Positions 53,656-64,000 of a DNA stretch of 64,000 nucleotides are shown here, one piece after another. Origin of the DNA: Isoetes taiwanensis (lineage: Eukaryota > Streptophyta > Lycopodiopsida > Isoetales > Isoetaceae); contig JAJEKV010000064.1 in assembly GCA_021234155.1 (NCBI GenBank), positions 372,001 to 436,000 of the forward strand, in the 5' to 3' direction. The position numbers and the translations under genes were made by a program. The notes beneath the pieces are model-generated. The model had not been told where the DNA came from, ran no database searches, and worked only from the letters and a program-made list of their open reading frames with translations. Every line of letters begins with the position of its first letter. The first letter of the stretch is position 1.

Positions 53656-56600
53656 CAATTTTAATTTATAAAAGAAAGTAGAGAACATAGCTAATATAAA
53701 AGGTTCTGTAACCTTACAAGGTGCTTTCACATGTGCATGCAATGCTTTGCTATTAAGCATAACCAAACGGAATAATATGATCTTTGATGAAAATCATTAT
53801 AAAAGCTGGCAGGAGTTGCACAATATGCATCACATCAACAGTGGCAAGCTCTTTCATGTGGAAACAAATGGCATTTTTCTTATAAGTAGAACGTCATAGA
53901 GTTCCATTTATGCCAGAATGAAAATCGTTCCATAGCACCTTCTACTTGTTTGCATATATGTAATTATATGAGGTGCAACAGTACATTGGAGAGTTACAGA
54001 ACGAGAATCGTTATGGAGATAAAGATCCATTTCAAATACCCAGTGTAATCCCTTCTACTTGCATGCATGTAATTATCCGAGGTGCTTGTTTGCCATTTGC
54101 ATAGTACAATGCCTACATATAAGCAAAGCTGCACAAAAGCCTAATGTTTATCAAATATGTACAGTCAGATTATACAACCTGCAAAATAACTATGGCAACA
54201 TTGCAGAGCAAGAGCGACTACATTTTTTACTTTGGAGCAAAGATAATTCTAACTAGGTATGGGGCAAGCTGAATATTAATAAAAGAATAAATGAAACGGA
54301 AGAAAGTATGTTGGAACAAACAGAAAGAAAACGAGGAAACAAACAACAAAGTAAGGAGTGCTTCTATTTATGCAGCTCCTCTTATTTACAATGCCTCTTA
54401 TCTTCTCCCTGCATGCATATGATATGCATTGAGCCAAGGTAGACTTGCTAATATGATATGCATAACTGCTAATAGCTACCAATCTCTTGTGAATTGAATT
54501 TAAACAGATAAATAAATGTCTCTTCCTAAACCACTCCAGTTCAGTACACTAGACCAATCCATGGCTTCTTCAATCATCTAATCAATTAGAGGCTTCAATC
54601 TAAGCTCTGCAAAATTCAACTCCTATAGCACAATTCATCCTCGCCTTTGTATAATTGTATATGCAATGTATTTAGGCCATATAGAAGAGTGTACTATATA
54701 GACCCTTAATTTAGAGCAAACTTGATGTAGAATCATCAACATATTATGGAAAACGATGCTGTCAGAACAGTTAGATGCTAAACAGATTAAGCACATGGAA
54801 GGATTTCCAAGTTAGAAGCCGGAGAAGAAATTGGATCATCGGAACGAGAAGGATAGAATAATTTATGAGTTCAAGAAACTGCTAACCTGAAGCCTGAATA
54901 TCCGAGTTTGGTTCCAACCGTTTTCACATTCTTGAACTCCCAAACGAGTGGCGCTGCTTGATCTGCCCATCAACATAGGATGGAATTCGAAGGCACTGCT
55001 TCGAATTATTGGGTCTGGAGGGCACGATTTACCCTAATAATTCTTGGAGAACCCTAAAGTAACAACTCACAAGCCTTGCATGCCATATTACAAAAAAAAA
55101 AATAAAAAAATCAAGGGGTTAAACCATTGTCTAAGTGCCATAAAAAATAATGAAAGCGTATGAGCACTCTAGATGTACGCATTAGTACATCAATTAAAAT
55201 ACACCACAAAATCATAGTAAAACCTTAGTGAAAAACGTACAAAAATACAAAAATAACCCCCTGTTATTGTGCTATATATGAAGAGTGCCACGTTTTAGAT
55301 TTTCTACTGAATGAAAAATGCCCACATTTGATTGCAACTGGATATTAAGGAATGCCCATCTCACTCATGACCGCAGAAAAATAAAAACAAAGAGGACATA
55401 AGGAACACAATATCGGCAGCAACTTTGCAATTTGCACTGGAGCAATCACCTCCCATCTCTAATGCCTAATAATTTAAGAGCTTAAAGACTTTATATCCTT
55501 TGAATTTACACCCTTCAATCTATTGTTGGATGTATTTGAAATACAACATGCAAGAAAGGAATTGTAATGAACTTCCTGCACTATTGAAACTTTGAGATAT
55601 TTGCTATTGCTATTGCTTTTGTTTTCCACCTTTAGTTCATTTTAATGATTAAAAATCCTATCGAACAACCAAATATATGCCGATATTGTTGTTACATCTA
55701 TGATCAAATAATATTGAAAAGCAAGTTAAAAAAATAAAATAAAACATTCTCATATGATTCTTGGGGGGAGGGGGGGATCCAATTTCTTTCAGCTCGCAGA
55801 TGCCCTATAATGAGCAAATGAGTGTGCAACATGACAATAATATCATTGTTTCATTATTGTGTAACAAGGTAAAACTACTCATAGGATCTCCAACGATTGG
55901 ACTCTATCTACCACGTGTACAAAAAAATGGAATGGATGTGTCATGTTATTGTAAAAATTATGCATTTTCTTGGCTTGGAAAATAGATTGCACAAACTTCA
56001 GCTGCCATTTCTCCTTCAAGGATTTTCAACAACATATGTTTCAACAACACATATATTTCAACAACACAGATGCGACATTTACGCATGGAGAGAAAAGCAA
56101 ATAGGTCTATAATAACTACAATGCCAACTAAGAGAGTGCATTGCATTGCTCTAAAAGTTTATAGCAAAACAGATTGGATACCATTTTGACTTTCGACGTT
56201 TAGAAACTAATAAAATTATCCAATATTTTGAGAAAGGATATCACAGGCGCACAATTAACTGCCAATCATAATAATTCTAGGATGTAAATGCATACAATAT
56301 ACTACTATAATACCTACACATTTATTAAGATTACCAATATTTCTAGAACATTATTATGATTAGCACATATAACAGCCTAGAATGCTACGCTTCAACTTCC
56401 TAATATTAGCCATACATTCAGCTTCTCAATGAATATACCCAAAACACAGATTATCCTGCAAATATAAATTCATTTTCCACAAAAATCAATGAGTTGATAT
56501 GATATCACATAATTTTCCAAAGCCTATGGCATAAGAATCAAATGCACACATGCCGAAAACAGATTGAAGAGTGTTAATCCATAATGGGGAATGTTCTTGT

Positions 56601-57340
56601 GGAGACTGTTGATGAGATTTCCTCTTTGTAACCATACTTCCAATGGCAAAAGTTGCATGGTTTATCAGATTTTGCAATGACACAGCATGAGAAACCAGAA
56701 GGCATCAACTTTACATTTTAATATTGGTGGATTATATATCTTTTTCGTCAATGTTTTTGTAAACTGACAGCATCCAACGGCAAGTTAAACATGAGTCTCT
56801 TTGCAATCGATATGTTGGGAAGAGAAAACTACTATTCTTGTTGAGTTTATCAATAAAACAAATGCACAAAATGAAAAAAAATCTATATGATAATCTCGAA
56901 AGGAGCTAGATGCGAACAAAAAAAGGACATACGCAATACTTTGTCGGTAATTTAATCTTGCATGTTTGTGGACGCAAACAGATCCAGAGTTACTCGATCT
57001 GCAGATAACTTGGCGGAACTGAGGCACTTCCAGTAGATAATCCGTCCGTCCGTTGCATGCAAAACTCAGTCGAACAATCCAATTGAACTGAATAATTGAT
57101 TAGGTGTTGCCTACACACGAAAGCGTAAATTGCGGCGTAGGAACTAATTAATTTATGAACAAAAATTGCAAACTACATTACATATGACGTGATTATTGAG
57201 GGGTACATTTGGGAGCACTCCATACGAGCGGATGTGTTATAAGCTTTAATATGTCTTGTTCAGATGAGTTAAACAATAATGATAATGTTATGTACTTTGT
57301 GAGGATGTAATTCCTTCCAAGGATATGTATACGATCATAC

Positions 57341-58182
57341 CTGAGAAGCTGAAAGTCCAGTTCATCCAGCCACCACCTGCAAGAGGAATGATAAAAAAGC
57401 AACATGCTAGGGAATTCAAATCCTTTGCGCAAAGCACAAGACCAAGAAATCCACCCACTATTAAAGGGCAGGGGCTATTCCCATGCATATGTAAATGCAA
57501 ATAAACATTCCAGTTCCCATTTCAAAGCTTTCTTCCACAAGCAATCATTCCTTCACCACTACTGATGCAAGAATTCTGGTTTTCTTCATGTAAATACAAA
57601 ACTTTTTTCCTTTCAATAGAAACAGGCTTTTCACATACATTTTTTCACTTTTACCATTTTCTAGATTCATAGCCGCATTGTGGCACCTCGCTGTAACATC
57701 TGTTTGCTGCAATTCCTGCAACAAAAAAGCTCGAACCAAGTTCATGTGCACCCGCATATGCTAGCACTCACTAGTACTGACCTCTACCAATTCCCATCCC
57801 ATATGGGAGATGGCCTCCTCTAATGCTACAAACAAGTGGTCCAGCTGCATCCTGAACAAGCGAAGTAAAGCTGCCACAGATTCAACAAGCATGTTAATGT
57901 CGACAATGTCAGACACCACTTCAAGCGCAACTTGAACATGTTTCCCATTCGGAGAGAAGTCCATAGGAAAATGCATTGCATTATGTAACACATCTGCATG
58001 GTTGAACCTGGTGCAATAGACATGTGCAGAGGGGAATGATAGCCCTCTTCATCACTTGCTATCTCAATCACGCCATTCCCAACAGGCAGTCTCATACCCA
58101 ACACTCCGACAGGCCTAGTGCTAGTAGATTCATTCTCCATTGTAACACTCTCCTGAACATGCTCCTTTTCTACTCCAGGCAT
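57341..58182 (-). CDS. Unidentified multi-exon gene, possibly a pseudogene
   Basis: On the minus strand the ATG at 58182 opens MPGVEKEHVQESVTMENEST. After a +1 shift near 58000 a helical frame follows (HVQVALEVVSDIVDINMLVE, then AALLRLFRMQLDHLFVALEE) and ends at a gtcagt donor (exon to 57782). The next exon 57655-57715 (after ttttttgttgcag; ELQQTDVTARCHNAAMNLEN) and exon 57341-57376 (after ctcttgcag; GGGWMNWTFSFS) join in frame with GT-AG borders. An upstream exon may end at about 58250 (gtaagt). The splice grammar favours a real gene or recent pseudogene; the internal frameshift argues against function unless a small intron was missed. The family was not recognised. The Copia 5' LTR begins about 110 bp upstream. 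Confidence 0.4.
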
Positions 58183-58291
58183 ATGGAATCAACTGCAAAC
58201 AATGCAACAAACATCAAAACTAAGTAAATTACATGTACAAGACTTACACTGGCATCCTCAACATCCACAACTCATCCCATCGCCATGGTAT

Positions 58292-58538
58292 TGTTGGAAG
58301 TTCAGCCAAGAGAATCTCCTGACACCTAGACGTTGTACCAGCTTCACGAACTCCACTATTCTAGGTCTTTATGGCTTCTGAACCCTTGTACTTCAATGAG
58401 ATTCCCTCCTGAGCATATATAATAGGAGGCATTCGTGAATAAACAACAATTCCTATTGCTTGCATCTTTCTGTTCTTGGATTGTTTATGCTCTTAGATTG
58501 CTCTTGCCTCTATTTGTTGATTGCTTTCTCATCAGGTT
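58292..58538 (+). mobile_element. Copia 5' LTR
   Basis: It begins TGTTGGAAGTTCAGCC and matches 63734-63859 (TATTGGAAGTTCATC...), sharing agccaagagaatctcctgac, ggtctttatggcttctgaac and tacttcaatgaga. The right limit (...ctcatca) is estimated from a CA end; the primer site after it is not a clear tRNA-Met match. Confidence 0.6.
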
Positions 58539-58640
58539 ATGGGCCACTGTAATTCAATCACATAAGGTCGTCATTGCATTCTTCATATGCCTTCATATTT
58601 GGTTCTCTATTTTCTCATGTTTCAATTCAAATCTTGCTCC

Positions 58641-59396
58641 ATGGATTCCACCAATGTCACTCTCTCTTCGATTTTTTGGAAAAAAACTTCCAAATGTGGA
58701 AGTGGCAGACTGAGATGATCCTTGAGGATAAACAACCCACCTGCAAATCTGTCTCTGGATTCTGAATCCATTTATGAATCTGCTCCTACCATTGAAATTG
58801 ATCTCAATGGCATGACTGTTGTTGAATTTTTTGAAAAGGATCGAAAGGCTAGATTGATAATTTCTACTAGTCTTGATGATACTCATGCGAGGATGATTAA
58901 GGATGCCACAACTGCCCAAGAAATGTGGCAGTTTCTCCTTCATGTTTATGAATCCACCACTGTCAGTAACCGCAAGAAACTATATGAATTGCATCTTCAA
59001 GAACGAGGAGACGTCATGGATCATATCTGTAAGATAAAAGACCTTCTTGATAGCTATGTGCAATTGGTGTAACAATTCTGTCACAATCTATAGAAATCAT
59101 TTGAAGGTCTTATCATAAATCTGGAGGGTTGTCTTTCTGAATATTCTTTTGATATTGCTCTTGACAGAGTCAAGAATGAATCTCTGTGCCAACAATAGCA
59201 TAAACAAATCTCTAATGCTGATACTCTTTATATTTGCCAATTTGAAGATGGCATCACCCAAAGATTCTAAGGAGTCTAAAGATCCTAAAGCTGCTGCCAA
59301 GATGCAACATATTCACATACTATAGATGCCAAAAGAATGGGCATCTTGCCAGAGACTGTTATGCTTTAGCTCCAATCCCACCACCACCATTGGCCA
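58641..59396 (+). pseudogene. Copia gag
   Basis: A start MDSTNVTLSSI at 58641, then a frameshift, then NFQMWKWQTEMILEDKQ, and the main open frame 58722-59072 with typical Copia gag (UBN2-like) sequence: ARLIISTSLDDTHARMI, then EMWQFLLHVYESTT, then KLYELHLQERGDVMDHI. A degenerate CCHC zinc knuckle (CQKNGHLARDC, with the first Cys replaced by Tyr) lies at about 59326-59358. Gag forms the element's particle. Frameshifts and stops show it is inactive. After the knuckle the sequence switches to Ty3/Gypsy integrase. Confidence 0.65.
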
Positions 59397-60600
59397 TATT
59401 CGGGAATATCATTGATATCATCTATCAATTATATAAGCTATGCCAGCAAATAAAGGCGGAGCAACTTCGAATTCCAGGGGATCTTGAACCATTGGCAGTG
59501 CCAGATGCCAAGTGGGAGATGGGGAGTATGGGCTTCAGCACAGGTCTTTCCCAAACATCTAAGGGCCATGATGCCTTGATGGTGGTGGTTGACAAGTTGT
59601 CAAAGATGGCACATTTCTTGACATATAGGACCACAGACACTGCCTTAGGTACAACCTTGCTTTTTGCCAAGGATATCTTCAAATTGCATGAGGTGTCTAG
59701 AGGGATCATCTCAGATAGAGACCTGAAGTTCCTAAGTTCCTTTTGGAAGGATTTCTTCAATACAATTGGCACCAAGCTTTGTATGAGCACAGCGTATCAT
59801 CCCCAAACCGATGGTTAGACAAAAAGGACAAATAGAATATTGGAGGACATGTTGAGACACTACCTTGGAACACGCAATCTAAGTGGGAGGATTATATTTA
59901 CTTGGTTGAGTTTGTATATAATAGTACCAAGCAAGAATCATTTCAAATGTCCTCATTCCTAATCAATTATGGCTATTAATGCCTTACACCAGATACATGG
60001 CACAATCCCGTGTCAAATGTAGAAGTGGCTCAGCAATTATTGGCAGATATGCAGCAATTAGTGGAAGACGTCCGAGGATATTTGCTAGCAGCAAGAAGCG
60101 TCAGAAAAGCTTGGCAGACAAGCATAGAACGGTAGGAGAATTCAAGGTGGGTGATAGCGTATGGCTCAAGATAAAGGTAAAGCAAGCGAAGTTCCACATT
60201 GACAACTGCAAGAAACTTGCTCCAAGGTGCGCATGACCTTTTAAGATTTTGGAGCGAGTAGGGAGCCAAGCATATAAGCTCACTTGCTTGCCCATCTAAA
60301 AGTTCATAAAGTCTTCCACATGAGCCTATTAAAGAGGCACACCCCAAACTCATAAGAGGTCTTAGAGACTCCAACTTTGTTGGAAATGTCGGAGGAACAA
60401 ATTGAGATAGTTCCCGAATTACTTCTTGACAAGCATTCAAGAAAATAAGAAGGTCTTAGTTCCTTCAATAGTTGGTCAAGTGGAAGCACTTGCCAGTGGA
60501 CATGGGTATTGAAGCAAGATCTACAAAAGCAATACCCGCAATTCATGGAGCAATTCGACGACCAAATCATCTCTAAATTGGTCGACGCCAATTTGTCAGG
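59390..60600 (+). pseudogene. Ty3/Gypsy integrase and chromodomain-like region inside Copia
   Basis: The open frame 59390-59818 carries the integrase core: KGHDALMVVVDKLSKMAHFL, then GIISDRDLKFLSSFWKDFF (second catalytic Asp kept), then AYHPQTDG followed by an in-frame TAG. The first Asp block is altered and the expected Glu position reads Lys, so the enzyme is dead. Downstream fragments (RILER-like, KLTCLP, FHMSLLKRH, EEQIEIVPELLLD) match the integrase tail and chromodomain of plant chromoviruses. No Gypsy RT, protease or gag is present. Confidence 0.65.
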
Positions 60601-62430
60601 TGCTCTTAGCTAAGCTTATGTATGCCTTAGTGTAAATGCAGGAAACATATGCATTCTAGATTAGTTGAGATGCATATATGAAGATCTTGGAGCATGGGCG
60701 ATGATGAGATCCCCCCTTGGGTGTTAGGCCAGTATGCACTAAGAGTGCTGACCGAGAAGGTCATGTGAGAAGAGCGCGTCATTGTGCGTGATTATGGGAG
60801 CAATGTGGGTGTACACAATCAAAGGGATCTTGTACAAGGTAGCATCCGATCATGGGCGATGAAAGGAACGACTTAAACGGTCCTTAAGCTCAAATCATAT
60901 GGGCCATGATCGAATGCAAGGTAGCAGGGGTAGCCTCGAGCTAGTCGTTCGGCTCAAGGAGGTAATTAAGGGGTGAAAATCATATTCTTCTGATTGGTGT
61001 TCGGACTAGAAATCTATCAGATTGAGGATGGGTTTCCAGGGTAGCCCTTAAGCCCAAATTTTCATAGGTGTAATTTAGAATGTGAGGCGAATCTAGCTTT
61101 TTTCGATTAGTTATGTTGGCGATTTTGTTTCGGGCTTCAATTTGAGTTGTAGCAACCTTGGTGAATCTTTCATTCATCAAACGATGGAATATATACTTTT
61201 GTCTCAAGTAACGTTTGGGTCTACAATATATATTTGTTATGTCCGTATACAGTTGTAAGCGTAATGCTCACATAATGAATATACATGTTACGAGACATTG
61301 ACATACGTGTTTTCAGAAGACTGATTAGTGTCAACTATAAAAACGTAAATTACACCCATCTAATAGTAACCTAAGGCATTAATTTTTATTGGACCCTAAA
61401 TTTACCTTCATTGTGACACCCTTAATTAAGCTATAAAATGCTTAGATATTGTATTTTCTAAATGACTAGATAATGGGCCATTAGAAAAACAAGGTAATAG
61501 TCTAATCCCGCAATCGAAAGACAGTGGTGCCTAAACCCTAGATTTCTACCACGATATTTAACATCATTCGTCCCCAATTTGAAGAGTTTGATCATGTCAT
61601 AAGGATGTTTGTGCAACAATTGAACTGAGCAGTTGATGATTAAAACACAGGAAATAGACAATCATATACATCATGTATTACCTACTTTGGTTGCACGTGC
61701 ATAAAAATAATCATGATAACAAAAATAGAAAAAATTGATAGCTAAGATAAGGTACGGTTGCTCTAAAATGTAAGAAAATCAATTGTCTCATAACTAAATC
61801 AAGAGGGCAAGTATTCTGATAAAATGAGTAAGCAAACCAACTATAACTACTCTACAACATATCTCGTAGCCCTTATATGATTGTCAATCTCAATAGCTCC
61901 ACACTAAGGGCTAAACAACAACAAGTACACGAACTTAGCCGAGGCATAATTGCATATTATGGTGGGCACGCACAAACCGATTTGATTTCAGTCATCTTTT
62001 TAAGATTGGATAAACAACATACCAAAAGCAAAAAATCTCTAGGATTGCATACTTGGATGTTGGAGCCGGATCATGAAATCCATGTAACATGCATGGTTTT
62101 TTCCCTTCCCACCCTTTTTTTTCCTGGAGGTAAACGGCAATCCAAAAACTCACCAAGAATAGAATTCTTACATGATTTTCAGGGGGTTAAGGGGCGATTT
62201 TAGAATAATTACCAAGAATAAAATTCACATGGGCGCGAATCCAAGAATCCATAATTTAGTGACGTAGGCTAACTTATGAATGGAGGGAGAAAATTTTGTA
62301 GACAAGGTGGCGATATTTTATTGGCACCACTCCTAATTGATCCTACTCAACAGTAATGAAAAAAAAATGCAAATGTCCAAAAAATAGCCTTTTGGTGATA
62401 TTTCGAGCTTGAGGGCTACCCTGTGGGTTT
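60601..62430. other. Probable Gypsy 3' region and unassigned DNA
   Basis: The stretch 60601-61210 is non-coding and may hold the Gypsy LTR, but no second LTR is present to prove it. From 61211 to 62430 it is AT-rich; an ORF at 61877-62203 lacks a domain. Copia sequence resumes near 62460. Confidence 0.3.
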
Positions 62431-62459
62431 CCTTTGACAAAACAAGCAAATTTGGCTGG

Positions 62460-63330
62460 TACACTTCCTACAAAAAATTCTTTGGCACTTATGTCTTGGT
62501 CACCTAGCACCTACTCGCCTTCAGCATCTTGTTTCCAAAAACAAATTGCCTACCATATCCCCTACTCATGTTCCACGCAATTCATGTCTTCAAGGCAAGG
62601 CCACACTTTTCCATTATCTGATTCTCAGGCCACAAAGCCTCTAGAACTACTCCATGCTGATCTCATTGGATCCATTCAGTCCCTTACTCTAAATGGTGCT
62701 TAAAACATTCTTGTGATAATGGACGGTTTCTTTAGGAAGCTTTTTATTCATCTGCTACATTACAAACATAACAATGTCTTCCTAAATTTTCGGCCAGAAA
62801 TAGAGCTCTCCACAGGCCAAAATATCATCACTATTCATGGTGATGGAGGAGGAGAATTATGCTCCACTAAATTTGATAGTTCTTGCAGTGCTAAAGGAAT
62901 TCAACATCAGGTTACGACACCTATACACCAGAGCAAACTGAAAGGGCTGAAAAGGCAAATCGCACTCTTGTTGAAATGGCTCGCACTCTTATGATTGTCT
63001 CTGCTAAATTCTGGGGTGAAGCCATTCTTACAATTGCCTACATCATGAATCATACACCTCATCGCAATCTTCAAGATCGTCTCCCTAAAGAGGTATGGAA
63101 AGGTCAGCTTCTTTCTCTCAAGCACATGCGAGTCTTTGATTGCACAGCTTTTGTTCATGTTCAAGTTGCCCGCAGATCCAAGTTGGCATGCAAGACTATT
63201 ACTTACATGCTTATCGGCTACTCCTCCAATAGAAAGACCTATCGACTCTTTGATTTGCAAAATCACAAACTCAGTAACCATCATGTTAGGAAGTCCACCT
63301 CAGGTTGTTCCTTTCTTCTTGCAAGGGGGT
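62460..63330 (+). pseudogene. Copia pre-integrase and integrase
   Basis: A GAG-pre-integrase HHCC-type zinc region (LGHLAPTRLQHLVSKNKLPT) lies at about 62490-62550. Integrase core pieces follow: ELLHADLIGSIQ and VIMDGFFRKLFIHLLHYK in shifted frames, then ITIHGDGGGELCS (the second-Asp/GGE block), then MNHTPHRNL and EVWKGQLLSLKHMRVFDCTA with CTAFVHV-like tail. Several stops and frameshifts. The Copia RT is missing: sequence jumps from the integrase tail to RNase H at about 63335-63400. Confidence 0.7.
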
Positions 63331-63384
63331 AGTAAGTTGGAGCAGTTCCAAACAAGAATGTGTGTCTCAATCCACCATAGAAGC

Positions 63385-63733
63385 TTGAATACATGGCACT
63401 AGCACATGCTGGAAATGAAGGTCTTTGGTTACATAGATTGCAACTGGACTTCAGATCACTGCTGAAACATGGTTCTCTCTCTTTACAGACAATCAAGGTG
63501 CAATTGCTATGTCAGACAATCCTGTCATGCATCAATGCATCAAACATATTGATATTAAATATCATGTAGTGAGAGATCTAGTAGAGCAAGGCAGAATTTT
63601 GCTCTTTTATTGTCCTACAGAAAACATGGCTGCAGATGCTCTGACCAAAGCTCAGGCATGTCCAAAGTTCTTGCAGATGCTATCTCTACTTGGTTTTAAA
63701 ACTCTCTCTGAAATTATTATGTCTTTGAGGGGG
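63385..63733 (+). pseudogene. Copia RNase H C-terminal part and polypurine tract
   Basis: Frames spell EYMALAHAGNEGLW, an SDNPVMHQCIKHIDIKYHVV block and ENMAADALTKA, the conserved end of Copia RNase H (substrate-RNA degradation during replication). A polypurine tract (tttgagggggt) at 63723-63734 directly precedes the 3' LTR. Frame changes are present upstream. Confidence 0.7.
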
Positions 63734-63859
63734 TATTGGAAGTTCATCAAAGCCAAGAGAATCTCCTGACACCTAGCTATTGTACCAGCTCCACAAACTT
63801 TGCTATTCCAGGTCTTTATGGCTTCTGAACATTTGTACTTCAATGAGATCCCCTCCTGA
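63734..63859 (+). mobile_element. Copia 3' LTR, truncated
   Basis: It begins TATTGGAAGTTCATC (5' copy TGTTGG...) and parallels the 5' LTR to ...gatcccctcctgag, then diverges at 63859. The remaining 140 bp to the window end show no similarity to the 5' LTR and no gene. Confidence 0.6.
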
Positions 63860-64000
63860 GATGACAATATTTACCTCAAATATTGTGACATACATGGAAT
63901 GTGGTACTGGCGACTGCATTCTACTATGATAACTGGCAACAATCTACCCTCCCATTTCAGACATTATATACAATACGGACAATCTTCATCACCCTCTTCT

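Noticed and set aside
53425-53664. ORF in the right foldback arm identical at its start to one in the left arm
   Set aside because: The identity is a consequence of the inverted repeat; there is no domain or gene context.
62976-63332. Possible intact plant protein-coding gene
   Set aside because: Motifs identify it as Copia integrase; upstream and downstream frames are broken.

Overview
The window is nuclear DNA of a land plant with a large, transposon-rich genome. A homosporous fern (Ceratopteris/Adiantum-like) fits best. This rests on a long fern-style PLS-class PPR-DYW gene, decayed PPR copies, a plant RGLG-type E3 ligase with 11 exons, and a ZMYM2/QRICH1-like (Crypton-type) recombinase relic of a kind I associate with fern genomes. 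The taxon is inference; no organellar or rRNA marker is present.

Only two genes look intact. One is an RGLG-like copine/VWA-RING ubiquitin ligase (+, 23425-26131, 11 exons, 463 aa), whose splice sites all keep frame. The other is a PPR-DYW RNA-editing factor (+, 41465-44506, 1013 aa, one coding exon). A third locus on the minus strand (57341-58182) has splice-consistent exons but is unidentified and probably frameshifted. I saw no tRNA, rRNA or CRISPR.

Layout. 1-5.8 kb: LINE tails, direct repeats, a three-unit local repeat, a tRNA-derived SINE-like block and a hAT-type MITE inside it. 5.84-22.59 kb: one large nested insertion. Its host repeat breaks off at 5843 and resumes at 22588. Near its ends are about 25-bp inverted repeats, and inside is a decayed Crypton-like tyrosine-recombinase gene, itself split by a minus-strand LTR element, a GC-rich minus-strand LINE, a 6.3-kb composite element carrying WD40 (JINGUBANG-like) and PPR gene fragments, and a plus-strand LINE. 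22.8-26.1 kb: MITE with two ACGTGGC boxes, then the RGLG gene. 28-31 kb: internally deleted LTR element and a tRNA-SINE. 31.8-40.9 kb: a LINE broken by a 4-kb hAT-like transposon with a decayed transposase gene, followed by a second copy of its RT segment that is broken by a 0.9-kb inverted-repeat DNA element. 41.0-44.5 kb: PPR-DYW gene. 45.0-47.4 kb: second copy of the deleted LTR family. 47.4-57 kb: mostly anonymous AT-rich DNA with tandem duplications and a 0.4-kb foldback. 58.3-63.9 kb: a Copia element interrupted by Ty3/Gypsy integrase-chromodomain sequence.

The intact genes are probably independent of each other: one for protein ubiquitination at membranes, one for organelle RNA editing. 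The main interest lies in the nested mobile DNA, above all the inverted-repeat-associated Crypton-like element and the gene-fragment-carrying composite inside it.
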